Shown: one piece after another, positions 1 to 9,012 of the stretch
Numbering within the stretch: position 1 is the stretch's first letter
How the letters are laid out: each line of letters starts with the position of its first letter
Assembly (NCBI RefSeq): GCF_000208925.1
Contig: NW_001915092.1
Coordinates: 3,781-25,169 of the forward strand
Direction: 5' to 3'
Length of the DNA: 21,389 bases
DNA from: Entamoeba histolytica HM-1:IMSS
Taxonomy: Eukaryota; Evosea; Mastigamoebida; Endamoebidae
The notes under the pieces: model-generated
The model's input: the letters and a program-made list of their open reading frames with translations, nothing else
What the model was told of the DNA's origin: nothing
Databases searched by the model: none
Program-made: the position numbers and the translations under genes

Positions 1-628
1 TAATTCTTGGATGCATTCCTGGTTTGAATTTGTATGCTCCATGTGATGTTCCAATTGAAATAGCAAGTGCATCTACTCCTGTGTCTTTAACAAATGCTTC
101 AACATCCTTTGGATCAGTAAATACATGTTCTGCTGCTGCAACATCATCTTCAACTCCTGAAAGAACTCCAAGTTCTCCTTCAACAGTAACTCCAAATTTA
201 TGTGCATATTCAACAACTTGTTTTGTTAATTTAACATTCTCTTCATATGGAAGTGCTGATCCATCAATCATAACATTAGAGAATCCGTTATCTACACATT
301 CTTTACAAATTTGGAAGTTAGCTCCATGGTCAAGGTTAAGTGAAATTGGAACACCTTTATGTTCTGGATCAATTTCTTTTGAATATTCAACAGCTCCTTT
401 AGCAAGATTTCTCAAAAGAGTAGCATTAGCATATTCACGTGCTCCTTTTGATACTTGAAGAATAACTGGTGATTTAGCTTCAGTACATGCTTGAATAATA
501 GCTTGCATTTGTTCAAGGTTATTGAAGTTAAAACCTGGAACAGCAAATCCTCCTTTAATAGCATGTTCAAACATTTCTTTGTGATTACAAAGTCCAAGTT
601 CTTTATAGTTAACAGTCTTAGCAGCCAT
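1..628 (-). CDS. Class II fructose-1,6-bisphosphate aldolase (5' part, cut by window edge)
   Basis: Glycolytic enzyme that cleaves fructose-1,6-bisphosphate into dihydroxyacetone phosphate and glyceraldehyde-3-phosphate using a metal ion. The frame opens at the ATG at 628 with MAAKTVNYKELGL and runs open to the window edge, giving 209 codons. Visible family landmarks are the GGFAVPGFNFNNLEQMQAI segment near the N-terminus, the LNLDHG motif with Asp100 and His101, the VEGELG segment, and SHGAYKF with His196, an expected metal ligand. The C-terminal part lies outside the window. Class II aldolases are the bacterial/fungal type; Entamoeba is known to use this class instead of the animal class I enzyme. 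The spacer upstream (629-864) holds its promoter, including a GC-containing palindrome, and the 3' end of the transporter gene. Identity is very secure. Confidence 0.95.
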   Translation of the reverse strand, partial: MAAKTVNYKELGLCNHKEMFEHAIKGGFAVPGFNFNNLEQMQAIIQACTEAKSPVILQVSKGAREYANATLLRNLAKGAVEYSKEIDPEHKGVPISLNLDHGANFQICKECVDNGFSNVMIDGSALPYEENVKLTKQVVEYAHKFGVTVEGELGVLSGVEDDVAAAEHVFTDPKDVEAFVKDTGVDALAISIGTSHGAYKFKPGMHPRI

Positions 629-684
629 TTGTAAAAATGAAATGATATTTTAAGAAATTCTAAGGTTTTAATAAATCAAATTAT

Positions 685-694
685 GTGTCGACAC
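685..694. promoter_or_regulatory. Perfect 10-bp palindrome GTGTCGACAC upstream of aldolase
   Basis: GTGTCGACAC is a perfect palindrome lying 57-66 bp upstream of the aldolase ATG, in a spacer that is otherwise almost all A and T. Its position would suit a dimeric transcription-factor site for the aldolase gene. Function is inferred only from symmetry and base composition. Confidence 0.3.
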
Positions 695-864
695 GTTATT
701 AATATCTGTCATTTTATTTAACCTTAAATATTCTTGTTTGAAATTCATCCTAATATCCTGAAATATTAAGGAAATTTTATTTATTTATATCTTTGAAGTT
801 TCAATTTTTGTGTTTCAAAATAAGATTTTTTTTTGGAAGATTAGAAAGAAAAAAATAATTTAGT

Positions 865-2088
865 TTAAGAACTTGATCCAGCCGTTGGTAAAGTACTGCT
901 CATAATGAATAATAAAGTTCCTCCAATTGAAAGTCCAACATTCATTGCCACCATGACTAAATTGCCTGCAATTTTCATATCATTTGGATCAACATCTTTA
1001 TAAGCAATTTGGATAGCCCATGCAGAGACATAACCATTGGAGAATGAGAATAATAACATAATTGCAAACATAACAAATGGATTGTCATATACTTCGTAAT
1101 AATAAATGAAAACAGGAATATAGAACACAACACGTACAACTGAAAGTCCAAGAATTGGCCATTTATTCCATGGAATTGGTATATAAACAGCAAATCGACT
1201 AAGAAGATCACCTAACATAAATATAAATGTATTAATCATGACTGTTGTTGATTGATTAATAGTACTTTCATCATAAGATGTTGCAGTGAAGAATCCTGGG
1301 AAAATAGAAAGAGTAACAAAGAAAATGAATCCAATGGAGAAGAGGTTAATAAACATTTTCTTGAATACACGGAAGAATCCTTTAATACCGCTTTTAGATT
1401 CACCTTCACAAGTAAGAAGAGTAACAGACTCTTCTTTTTGGTTACTTTGGGAATAAAGTTCTTTAGTTAAAGGAATGCAGAAATACATATACATGTACAT
1501 GGCATAACTAATAAGTAATACAACACCATTCATATAAAAAGTAAGGAAATAATCATTATCAGGTTTTCCTTTGAAAATAGCATTGCTCAACATTCTAAGA
1601 AGTGATGAAATTAATCCACCAGCAGCCATACCAATGAAATAAATTGCACTATGGATGTTACTGAACATTCCTGATAATCCCATAAACACAGAAGAATTTA
1701 TTGGAGTTGGTAATCCATTAAAAGTTGAAATACAAATCATAACCCAGAATCCTGCAGCATTTCCTTCAATAAAAACAAGGGCAAATGGGGTGATAACAAA
1801 TAAAAGAATATGTAAAATGAAACTGGTATGAGCTAAGATGTTATGTGGGAAACTTTTTAATGAACTAGCAAGGTATGTCATAATAATAGCAATTAAAAAA
1901 TTGAACCAATTGTAGAACAAAGGAAATGTTGACATATAACTCAAGTCATAAGTAAAATGAGTAGCCAATAAATCTCCTACATTCAATAAAGTATTGTAGA
2001 ACATTAAATATGAACTTCCAAAGAAAAAGAAGAAAATGACAGTTAAGATATTTTGGAACAAAGTTAATTTTTGGTTACCAAAGTTCAT
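865..2088 (-). CDS. Equilibrative nucleoside transporter (ENT/SLC29 family)
   Basis: Predicted integral membrane carrier of 407 residues for nucleosides or nucleobases, probably at the plasma membrane; purine salvage is essential in amoebae that cannot make purines. The frame begins MNFGNQKLTLFQNIL and alternates long hydrophobic stretches, about ten to eleven helices, with a short cytoplasmic loop near residues 210-240 rich in Gln, Glu and Ser. ENT-like features include the first helix with SSYLMFYNTLLNVGDLL, the helix containing GLPTPINSSVFMGLSG, and the C-terminal SFSNGYVSAWAIQ segment, which matches the family's terminal NGY motif. The length is typical of protozoan ENTs. Substrate preference cannot be read from the sequence. 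An AAAACCCT heptamer-type motif sits about 90 bp upstream of the ATG. Confidence 0.85.
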   Translation of the reverse strand: MNFGNQKLTLFQNILTVIFFFFFGSSYLMFYNTLLNVGDLLATHFTYDLSYMSTFPLFYNWFNFLIAIIMTYLASSLKSFPHNILAHTSFILHILLFVITPFALVFIEGNAAGFWVMICISTFNGLPTPINSSVFMGLSGMFSNIHSAIYFIGMAAGGLISSLLRMLSNAIFKGKPDNDYFLTFYMNGVVLLISYAMYMYMYFCIPLTKELYSQSNQKEESVTLLTCEGESKSGIKGFFRVFKKMFINLFSIGFIFFVTLSIFPGFFTATSYDESTINQSTTVMINTFIFMLGDLLSRFAVYIPIPWNKWPILGLSVVRVVFYIPVFIYYYEVYDNPFVMFAIMLLFSFSNGYVSAWAIQIAYKDVDPNDMKIAGNLVMVAMNVGLSIGGTLLFIMSSTLPTAGSSS

Positions 2089-2241
2089 TTGAATGATTAA
2101 ATGAATAATAAGATTTAATTTTATCGAAATAAATTGTTAAGTAGTATTCGTTGATATTCTTTATTGTTCTTTTTTTAGGGTTTTCTTTCTATTTTGTTTC
2201 TCATTTAAAACAAATCTAGCTCAAAAAGGAAATAAAATAAA

Positions 2242-3152
2242 TCATTTACTTTTAAACAGTTTGTAAAGTGGATGAACTGTATTTAGCCGAAGTCCAATAT
2301 TTATTGTTTGATAATAATTTCCATTCATTTTTAGATTTTGAATGATATCAACTAACGGAATGGCACGTCCAATAACTGAGTTTAATGACTGAAATAGTGG
2401 AGAATGAATAGTACAAAAATGAATGTGGAAATGCCAAAATGATGGAACATAATGAACAAATGTAATAATTTCATTTTCTTTTAATCCATATTTATTTGTT
2501 AATATTTTCATTGTTGTTTTTTCTATTCTTTCTAATAACTGTATATGGTTTTGATTTAAAGCACGTAATGAATGAATTGAATGATCTCTTACTAATACTA
2601 ACCCATAAACTTGATTAAGATTTTGACGATCCCATTTCATATCAAGTAGAGAAACATAGTCATCATCATTAATTAGTACATTGTTTTGTTCAGCTGTACC
2701 ATTCAGAATATTATAAATCCATTGAAATTCTGAGGATGGAATAGAATTAATGAATGGTAGAGTAATTGAATTGAATATTTGAGGTGTTTCAGTAAATAAC
2801 TCATATTTTTGTGGTTTATTTTTTTCAATATCATGTTGTGTTGCAGGAGAAATAACATCAACAGAATAAGAGGTAGTAATATTTCTTTCAATTGGAACTT
2901 CAATCTGATATTTTTTATATTTATCGTTTGTCATAATTAATCCTTTTTCAGGGTTTTTTTCTATTTCTTCAATAACATTTTGTCCTTCTGATTCACAAAA
3001 TGGTTGTTTGGATATAAAATAAACTAAACATTTAATACTTTTTTATTTAAGATATAAGAATATAGCAAACTAGTAGGTTTTTGTTCATCATTTTCTGATA
3101 TAACAATTGATTTTGTATCAAGAAATTCATTTATAACTTCTAGTTGTTGCAT
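2242..3152 (-). CDS. Scavenger mRNA decapping enzyme DcpS, frame broken by one base in an A-run
   Basis: DcpS hydrolyses the m7GpppN cap left after 3'-to-5' mRNA decay and belongs to the HIT superfamily. The 230 residues readable from 2934 carry the HIT motif WHFHIHF (His-x-His-x-His), the DcpS signature MKWDRQNLNQVYGLVLVRD followed by HSIHSLRAL, and an NDKYKKYQIEVP / VISPAT segment of the N-terminal domain. Upstream, a frame starting at the ATG at 3152 (MQQLEVINEFLDTKS) runs to TYILNKK-like coding and then hits a stop; coding continues in another frame as CLVYFISKQPFCESEGQ. The switch falls at a run of six A (3039-3044, T on the + strand). One extra A would join both parts into a 303-residue protein close to normal DcpS length. 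No GTTTGT donor is present, so an intron does not explain it. Either a sequencing indel or a real frameshift. Confidence 0.85.
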
Positions 3153-3209
3153 GAAAGAAATAAAATTTTAAGAGTTTATTATGATAACAAGATTTTAAAG
3201 AAAAATTGA

Positions 3210-3258
3210 GATTTAAAAAGATAAAATAAAAAATAAAAAAATCTTAACTAAAAATTCA
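3210..3258 (+). promoter_or_regulatory. Core promoter of the saposin-like gene (TATA-like box and initiator)
   Basis: GATTTAAA at 3210-3217 resembles the Entamoeba TATA element and AAAAATTCA at 3250-3258 is an exact match to the described Entamoeba initiator consensus. Spacing between them is about 33 bp, and the ATG follows 17 bp after the initiator, consistent with the very short 5' leaders of this genus. Confidence 0.7.
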
Positions 3259-3275
3259 TTCGATTCAACAGGTTT

Positions 3276-3698
3276 ATGAATATATTCGATGTTATTCTTT
3301 TTATTTCTCTTGTTTCTTCTAAACAAGTTAACATAGTTTCTAAAATGGAAGCTAAATCAAAAGAATTTGCTATTGAATGTCCTGATAATATTCCAAAACC
3401 AATTTGTGAAGAATTTATTTCTCAAAAAAGTTTTAAACCACTTGGAGGAATAGGAAATATCGCTACTTGTAAAATTTGTGAGTCATTTGTAGGAATAGCA
3501 CTTGATTATATAACTAAAGGAGAGACAGTAGAGAATTTGAATAAGAAGATTCTTGACTTTTGTACTATCTTTTCAAGAGAATTACCACATCATTACTGTT
3601 TTGTAATTGCACAAGAAATTTATGTTAAAGTATTAAATGCTGTTCAAAACAATGAAACAGTTGACACTACACTTTGCTCAAAGATCAACTTATGTTAA
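3276..3698 (+). CDS. Secreted saposin-like protein (amoebapore/SAPLIP family)
   Basis: A 140-residue protein with a hydrophobic N-terminus (NIFDVILFISLVSS) that looks like a signal peptide and a C-terminal saposin B domain of about 80 residues. The six domain cysteines are at 65, 68, 96, 108, 134 and 140. The pattern C-x2-C, a gap of 27, C, a gap of 11, C, a gap of 25, C-x5-C agrees closely with the amoebapore spacing, so three disulfides are expected. Between signal and domain lies a segment of about 45 residues with an extra cysteine pair at 35 and 44, longer than in short amoebapores. Family members bind or perforate membranes, kill engulfed bacteria in granules, or present lipids; which role applies here is not evident. 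A strong initiator lies just upstream. Confidence 0.85.
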   Translation: MNIFDVILFISLVSSKQVNIVSKMEAKSKEFAIECPDNIPKPICEEFISQKSFKPLGGIGNIATCKICESFVGIALDYITKGETVENLNKKILDFCTIFSRELPHHYCFVIAQEIYVKVLNAVQNNETVDTTLCSKINLC

Positions 3699-3806
3699 TT
3701 CATAAATTCTTCTAGAAGATTAAGGTTATTTATTTTTAGTTTAATATAAATAGATTTGTTTATCCAAACCAAAAAAATAGAATCAAAACTTGCATTCTAT
3801 TTCAAC

Positions 3807-6404
3807 ATGTCAGAAGAAAGTGGCCAACAAGTACCACCTGCTATGGATTTATTCAGAATTACGTTCCATTCTCATAAGAAGCTTTATGACCTATTTTGGA
3901 AAGTAGTAGAGCCACTGTCTCAAATTCAAAGAGTTCAAAATACTATTGTATTGAAAAATGGTATAGTTATTCCTTTCCAATTGGCTCCTGTTTCAAGTAC
4001 AATCCCTTCTTTATTTGCAAAAAAACAACAACATATTCTACTCTGTCCCTTATCAGATTCTAATTTAGAAGATAAAATTAGAACACAATTAGAATTATTT
4101 AGACAAGCTCAAATAGAACAACCATTATTAGTTATTATTATCAGTGACTCTGAAAAGAAAAAATATTCTGAAATAAAAGACTTTATTGAAAATGAAATTG
4201 AAGGTTTTGAATTAAAACAAACGAAGGTTAATTCTCAAAGCACATTTCAAATTAAATTAACAGAAAAAAAATATAGTCAGAGTGGATCTTTATCTTCTCC
4301 TTCTTTAATTAAACAAAAATTTGAATGTGACATTTGTAAAATTCCTATCCTTCGAGAAATCACTAAATCTGATGTAGAAAAAATATGTGGATTTATTGCT
4401 AAAAGCAAAATTAAAAGAGAGATGGAATGGAAAAGAGTTTCTGTAGAATTGAAGAATAGTGTTATGACTTGTTTAACATTTATTAGTGATATTTTTTATA
4501 TCACTGAACAACAACTATTTTCTTTATTATGTATAAACAATAAACCACAATCATTTAAATCAAAAGTCTTAAAATTATTACATGAATATGGAATTTTATA
4601 CTCATTCAGGAAATCCCCATTCAGAAGTTTGAACTATCCGAAATTAGAATTTCTCAATAAAATATTAGTCAAACCATGGATTTATCGTGACATTTATGAC
4701 AGAGCTAGAAATTCGTGTTTCAGAGGAAGTTTTGCTGATGTTTCTTCAGTTTTTCAAGATTATGGTAAAGAATATGAACAAGTGGCATTTTTGATTTTTT
4801 ATCATTTTGCTGTCATAAATGATATTTTTATTCTAGACGATGAAACTGTTAAAAAGAATAGAAGTGAAGCATTGGTTGAAAAGTATATAAGATCAACTCA
4901 AATAATATTCAATGAAGAAGAAGAAACTAGATTTGAATCAACTGAAGCTAAAATATTTCAAGAAAAAAGACAATTATCATATGCCTTTAAACAAGTTAAT
5001 CACATTAACGCAATTCTTAACCAAAATAGTTTCTTACAAATAATAGAAAAACAGACTCATTGTGAACTATCAAATATTGAACTTCCAAAACATTTTCTTT
5101 GCTTTAGATTTATTAAAACACCTGATTTGATAGAACTCCATTGGAGTAAAAAACATTATGATAATGAACTTGAAATTGCTAGAAAATTTGAAACACCATT
5201 TCCAAAAAAAAGTGGTGGGGCTGTTGTAGCTAGTTTATTATTAAATGGAGATAAGATCATTGCAAAATCAGAAGATTTTGTTATTCTTGAAATTAATGAA
5301 TGGAACCAAAAAGGATATTGTCTTGTAGAAAAAACAGAGAAAACAATTTCATTTCATCTAAGAACTATGGTAACAAGTTATGCTGTTTATATGTCAGTTA
5401 TCAAATGTATAAATAGACTATATCATCTTTTGCAAAATACAGCCCCACCTCAGAAAAGATTTTGTTTCTGCCCAAAGTGCCTTCATAAAGGAATATTTAC
5501 ACCAATGCAATTTAGTTTAGATTCAGTAAGACACGAAGAAATTAATTTTAAATGTAAACATATTATAACTATGATTGAATGTTTCCCTGATTTTGTATAT
5601 GAGATATATATGAGAGAAATGAAACCAATTCAAGTTGGAAACAAATTAAAAATTAATGAAGGTGGTTATTCTGAAATATATAAAACAATAAGAAATGATA
5701 CTCAACAAGAAATTATTGCTAAAGTATTATTCAAAGGAGATTCCAAAGAATCATTTATGTTAAATTATACTCAATTTGTAAATGAAATTAAAGTCTCTGA
5801 AAGGTGTAAATGTCAATGGATATTAGAGTTAGTTTCATTCTCAATTGAAGATATGACACTTTATTATGAATTTTGTGAAGGAGGAAATCTCTACAAATAT
5901 ATTGATGAACAATCAACCCCATTTTCTGAAGAGATTCAATTGTCTCTAATTCTTGACCTTGCTCATGGAATAGAAGTTTTACATAAAAATGGATTTATTC
6001 ACAGAGACATTAAATCACCTAATGTGTTAATCAAAAAAAACCCAATAAGATGTGTATTATGTGATTTTGGGTTATGTTCAGAATATGATTCTCATTATGT
6101 TTCTCAAGTAGATAATCCTATATGGTGTGCACCTGAAATTATTCAAAATGAACCACCAACAAGGTCATCAGACATTTATTCATTTTCTATTGTTATTTGG
6201 GAAATATTAACATTCAAACATCCTTTTGAATCATTTACTTTTATGACTTCATTAATAGGAGAAATTTTAAATGGGACAAGACCTGATGTTGATTTGGTTA
6301 AAAATGAAAAACTCAAACAATTATGTGAAGAAGGATGGGACGAAGACCCATTTAGAAGACCTGCAATAAATGATATTATTGAAACTCTGAGTAATGTTCA
6401 TTAA
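3807..6404 (+). CDS. TKL-type protein kinase with COR-like region (Roco-like, GTPase motif not seen)
   Basis: A predicted 865-residue protein. The open frame extends to a TTG at 3756, but the first ATG is at 3807 (MSEESGQQVPPAMDLF), so that start is chosen. The C-terminal kinase domain spans about residues 608-862: degenerate glycine loop INEGGYSEIYK, catalytic Lys639, HRDIKSPN with Asp734, DFG at 753-755, APE at 775-777, and SSDIYSFSIVIWEILT, all typical of TKL kinases; key catalytic residues are intact. Residues about 205-400 resemble the COR domain of Roco proteins (Trp208 region, LLHEYGILYSF, IFYHFAVINDIFIL). Residues about 65-130 (HILLCPLSDS, QPLLVIIISD) look like the second half of a Roc GTPase, but no P-loop is present. 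A cysteine cluster CFCPKC near 553-558 with a later FKCKH may bind zinc. The kinase call is firm; the Roco assignment is moderate. Confidence 0.85.
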   Translation: MSEESGQQVPPAMDLFRITFHSHKKLYDLFWKVVEPLSQIQRVQNTIVLKNGIVIPFQLAPVSSTIPSLFAKKQQHILLCPLSDSNLEDKIRTQLELFRQAQIEQPLLVIIISDSEKKKYSEIKDFIENEIEGFELKQTKVNSQSTFQIKLTEKKYSQSGSLSSPSLIKQKFECDICKIPILREITKSDVEKICGFIAKSKIKREMEWKRVSVELKNSVMTCLTFISDIFYITEQQLFSLLCINNKPQSFKSKVLKLLHEYGILYSFRKSPFRSLNYPKLEFLNKILVKPWIYRDIYDRARNSCFRGSFADVSSVFQDYGKEYEQVAFLIFYHFAVINDIFILDDETVKKNRSEALVEKYIRSTQIIFNEEEETRFESTEAKIFQEKRQLSYAFKQVNHINAILNQNSFLQIIEKQTHCELSNIELPKHFLCFRFIKTPDLIELHWSKKHYDNELEIARKFETPFPKKSGGAVVASLLLNGDKIIAKSEDFVILEINEWNQKGYCLVEKTEKTISFHLRTMVTSYAVYMSVIKCINRLYHLLQNTAPPQKRFCFCPKCLHKGIFTPMQFSLDSVRHEEINFKCKHIITMIECFPDFVYEIYMREMKPIQVGNKLKINEGGYSEIYKTIRNDTQQEIIAKVLFKGDSKESFMLNYTQFVNEIKVSERCKCQWILELVSFSIEDMTLYYEFCEGGNLYKYIDEQSTPFSEEIQLSLILDLAHGIEVLHKNGFIHRDIKSPNVLIKKNPIRCVLCDFGLCSEYDSHYVSQVDNPIWCAPEIIQNEPPTRSSDIYSFSIVIWEILTFKHPFESFTFMTSLIGEILNGTRPDVDLVKNEKLKQLCEEGWDEDPFRRPAINDIIETLSNVH

Positions 6405-6485
6405 ATTAATTTATTTAATATTTAATATTCTATTTTTTTTATTTTAAGAGAGAACATAATGCTTCTTAAAACTAAAACGTTCAAT

Positions 6486-7267
6486 TTATTCATTCTTATC
6501 TTGTTTATCTTCAAAGAAATTTTTGACTGTAAAAGTAATGGTAATTGTTAATGAAAATCCTAAAGCAAATAATAATAAGACAAGAAATACAATATCACTT
6601 TCAAAACGAATTGATTCAACTTCAGTCATTCTTTCACCTAAATTCATATTTAAATAAGTTTGTGGTAATACTGAAAGAAGTTGAGCCAAAGCATATGAAA
6701 ATATTGGTAATCCAATTAAACCAAATAATACACAACAAATTCTGATAGGAAGAATTGGAACAAAAATTGAGAATAATGTAACATTACTAAAATAAGGCCA
6801 AAATTTAGAAGAAAATGAATGAACTTGCTGAAGTTTAGGAATAAAAGAAGATAAAATTTTTGATAAATAATACATTACAGAAAATAAAATAATTTCTGAT
6901 AAAGTATGTATGATTACTGAAATACAAAAGGCATACACTTTACCGTATTTATAAGCAAATAACATATCAACTAATGAAGATTCAATATCTTGAGGTAATC
7001 GTAAATGAACTGATAATGATATGAATATAAGTTTTATAAAAGAAATATTAGAATTTACTAGAGATTGAATTGTTTGAAGAGTAGGCTGATAAAGTTGAAC
7101 AAATACATTTCTATCCATTAAAACATTTTTTTTAATATTTAAAGTATTAATAACACAAACTCATCTAAACCTGTAATAGAATTAAGAGTAGAAGGAGTGT
7201 ATAATATGTAACAAATAATTAAACTAATGATAAACAATATAAAATATTTAATAAGACTATTCTCCAT
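6486..7267 (-). CDS. VTT/DedA-like multi-pass membrane protein, two exons
   Basis: Exon 1 is 7161-7267 and exon 2 is 6486-7110. The longest open frame starts at an ATG at 7118, but that ATG lies inside an intron. Exon 1 begins MENSLIKYFILFIISLII, adding an N-terminal membrane helix, and ends in GA before a GTTTGT donor; the acceptor TAG ends at 7111 and the frame is kept across the 50-nt intron, giving 243 residues. The product has several hydrophobic helices. The segment FVPILPIRICCVLFGLIGLP followed by LLSVLPQTYLNMNLG matches the VTT (SNARE-associated Golgi, TMEM41/VMP1/DedA) pattern of a re-entrant proline-rich helix, a Pro in the next helix, and a terminal LG. Such proteins act as lipid scramblases or in membrane trafficking in other eukaryotes. 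Family call is moderate; splice structure is well supported. Confidence 0.7.
7111..7160 (-). other. Intron of VTT-like gene
   Basis: 50-nt intron, GTTTGTGTTATT at the donor and GGATAG at the acceptor in the gene's orientation. These match the Entamoeba GTTTGT...TAG rule. Phase is maintained (GA|A makes Glu, then NVFVQLYQ). Confidence 0.8.
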
Positions 7268-7383
7268 CAAAATTTTTTAAGATAACTTTCTAAGTTTTTC
7301 TTTATTTTTCTGAATAAAAAGAATTGATAGAAAAAAGAAAATTGATTGAAATATTATTAACTAAACTTTCAGTCTAAAATCAA

Positions 7384-9012
7384 TCATTTAAGTTGTCGTT
7401 TCTTTTCAAATCGAGTACTACTCTTTGGTGCTTTAAGTATATTTAATTGAACTTTTGGTGGATTTGTTAGTCCAAATGAAAGTGCAAGTCCTCCAATGTC
7501 AAGATCATTTACATTGAATACATCTTTCAATGAACGACTGTTATATGCCATAATATAAGCCTTATACCCATCTTTTGCTTCAGTATTTAAATAATAATTT
7601 TTTTCAACTAACTTTTCTAATTCTCTTTGAATATTAGCAATTTTTTTTTCAGGAACTTCATATTGAGTCAATGGAATCTTTTCTCCTTTTAAATATTCTA
7701 AAATACGTATTTCACAAGGTTGAACAAATAAAAGTGCACGTCCTTTAGTATCTGCACGAGCTGTTCTACCCACTCTATGAATATAGTCTTTTGGTGAATC
7801 AGGAAGGTCAACTTGAATAATCCAATCAACAGCAGGAATATCCAATCCACGAGCAGCAATATCAGTGGTAATTAAAATAGCTTCTTTTGCTTTACAAAAT
7901 TCAAAAAATACTTTTGTTCTTTTATCTTGATCTAATTGTCCATGAAGTGCTTTAACTGGTATGTCAATATAATTCAATAAATCACTATAAAATTTAACAG
8001 CTTTACATGAAGACATAAAAACAATTGTTTTTTTATTTTTATTCTTTCTTAAAAATGTATATAATAATCTAAATCTATCTTTTGCTTCAATAAGAACATA
8101 CCCTTGTTCTAATTTACTTGATGTGGATATTGTTGATTGACTTTCAACATTAATAACAACAGGTTGTTTTAATGAAATATTAGCAATATCATCAACTTTT
8201 TCTGATTGAGTAGCACTAAATAACATTGTTTGTCTATTCTTTGGTAATCTATTTAATATTTGTCTCATTTCTTCTTCAAATCCAACTTCCATAATTCTAT
8301 CAGCTTCATCAATTACTAAACACTTTAAATTTCTGTAAATAAAACATTTAGTATTAATAATATGATCTAATAATCTACCTGGTGTTGCAACAACAATTGA
8401 AGCACCTTTTTTTAAAGCTTCTTCTTCCTTTTTTTTACTACTTCCACCAATAATTAATGTTCTTGTTCTTTCTGAATGAGCTAATATTTTTTCAAGTACA
8501 TCAAATGTTTGAATAGCAAGTTCTCTAGTTGGTGAAATAATGATAGCACCTGTTCCATTTCTTGTTTGGAAATGGATTTTATTTAAAATTTCAACTATAG
8601 GAATTAAAAATGCTAAAGTCTTACCTGAACCAGTTCTAGCTTTTGCCATAATATCTTTTCCCATTAATAATAATGGAATTGACCTTGCTTGAATTGTAGT
8701 CATTTTAGTATATCCTGCTTCTTCAAGTGCTTTTTGAATTTCTTCTGAAAGGTTTAATGACTTATATTCAATGTCAGTTAAAAATGATGATGTGGTTCCT
8801 TTAGTTTTTTCTTCGTTTTCTTCTTTACTTTTTGTTTTATTTTGATTTATTTCTTCTTTATTTGTACGCTCTTGTTTTTCTTCATTTTCTTCTTCATTTT
8901 CTTCTTCATTTTCTTCTTCATTTTCTTCTTCATTTTCTATATTTTCATTTTCTTCTTCATTTTCTTCTTCATATTCTTCAGGGAATGCTTCACGAGCTGT
9001 TCTTTTTGACAT
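7384..9012 (-). CDS. HAS1: DEAD-box ATP-dependent RNA helicase Has1/DDX18
   Basis: Nucleolar helicase of ribosome biogenesis, needed in other eukaryotes for 40S assembly and snoRNA release. The 542-residue product has an acidic Glu/Asn-rich N-terminus (about 11-47), then the full DEAD core: Q motif with Gln108, ARTGSGKT at 125-132, PTRELA at 161-166, TPGR at 210-213, DEAD at 235-238, SAT at 266-268, the ITTDIAARGLDIP segment, and HRVGRTAR at 412-419. The C-terminal extension is what points to Has1/DDX18 among the DEAD families: EKLVEKNYYLNTEAKDGYKA, then YNSRSLKDVFNVNDLD and SFGLTNPPKV. The tail is basic (FEKKRQLK). All ATPase motifs are intact. It is transcribed divergently from the USP gene over an 88-bp spacer. 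Confidence 0.93.
   Translation of the reverse strand: MSKRTAREAFPEEYEEENEEENENIENEEENEEENEEENEEENEEKQERTNKEEINQNKTKSKEENEEKTKGTTSSFLTDIEYKSLNLSEEIQKALEEAGYTKMTTIQARSIPLLLMGKDIMAKARTGSGKTLAFLIPIVEILNKIHFQTRNGTGAIIISPTRELAIQTFDVLEKILAHSERTRTLIIGGSSKKKEEEALKKGASIVVATPGRLLDHIINTKCFIYRNLKCLVIDEADRIMEVGFEEEMRQILNRLPKNRQTMLFSATQSEKVDDIANISLKQPVVINVESQSTISTSSKLEQGYVLIEAKDRFRLLYTFLRKNKNKKTIVFMSSCKAVKFYSDLLNYIDIPVKALHGQLDQDKRTKVFFEFCKAKEAILITTDIAARGLDIPAVDWIIQVDLPDSPKDYIHRVGRTARADTKGRALLFVQPCEIRILEYLKGEKIPLTQYEVPEKKIANIQRELEKLVEKNYYLNTEAKDGYKAYIMAYNSRSLKDVFNVNDLDIGGLALSFGLTNPPKVQLNILKAPKSSTRFEKKRQLK
8881..8969 (-). repeat. 12-bp tandem repeat coding Glu-Glu-Asn-Glu
   Basis: On the + strand TTCATTTTCTTC is repeated four times from 8881 to 8928, followed by a variant unit, and the pattern resumes from about 8946. 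On the coding strand this encodes the EENE array in the acidic N-terminus of the Has1 helicase. Such in-frame 12-mers can change in copy number between strains. Confidence 0.85.

Noticed and set aside
24..458. 144-residue + strand ORF over the aldolase
   Set aside because: It is an antisense shadow of the well-supported aldolase frame.
3022..3036. 15-nt mini-intron GTATTAAATGTTTAG explaining the DcpS break
   Set aside because: Removing 15 nt does not change frame, so the stop-containing frame stays; the donor is also not GTTTGT.
3756..3806. Extended N-terminus of the kinase from 3756
   Set aside because: Position 3756 is TTG; the first ATG in frame is 3807. The same correction was made at 9095, 16974, 17048 and 20022.
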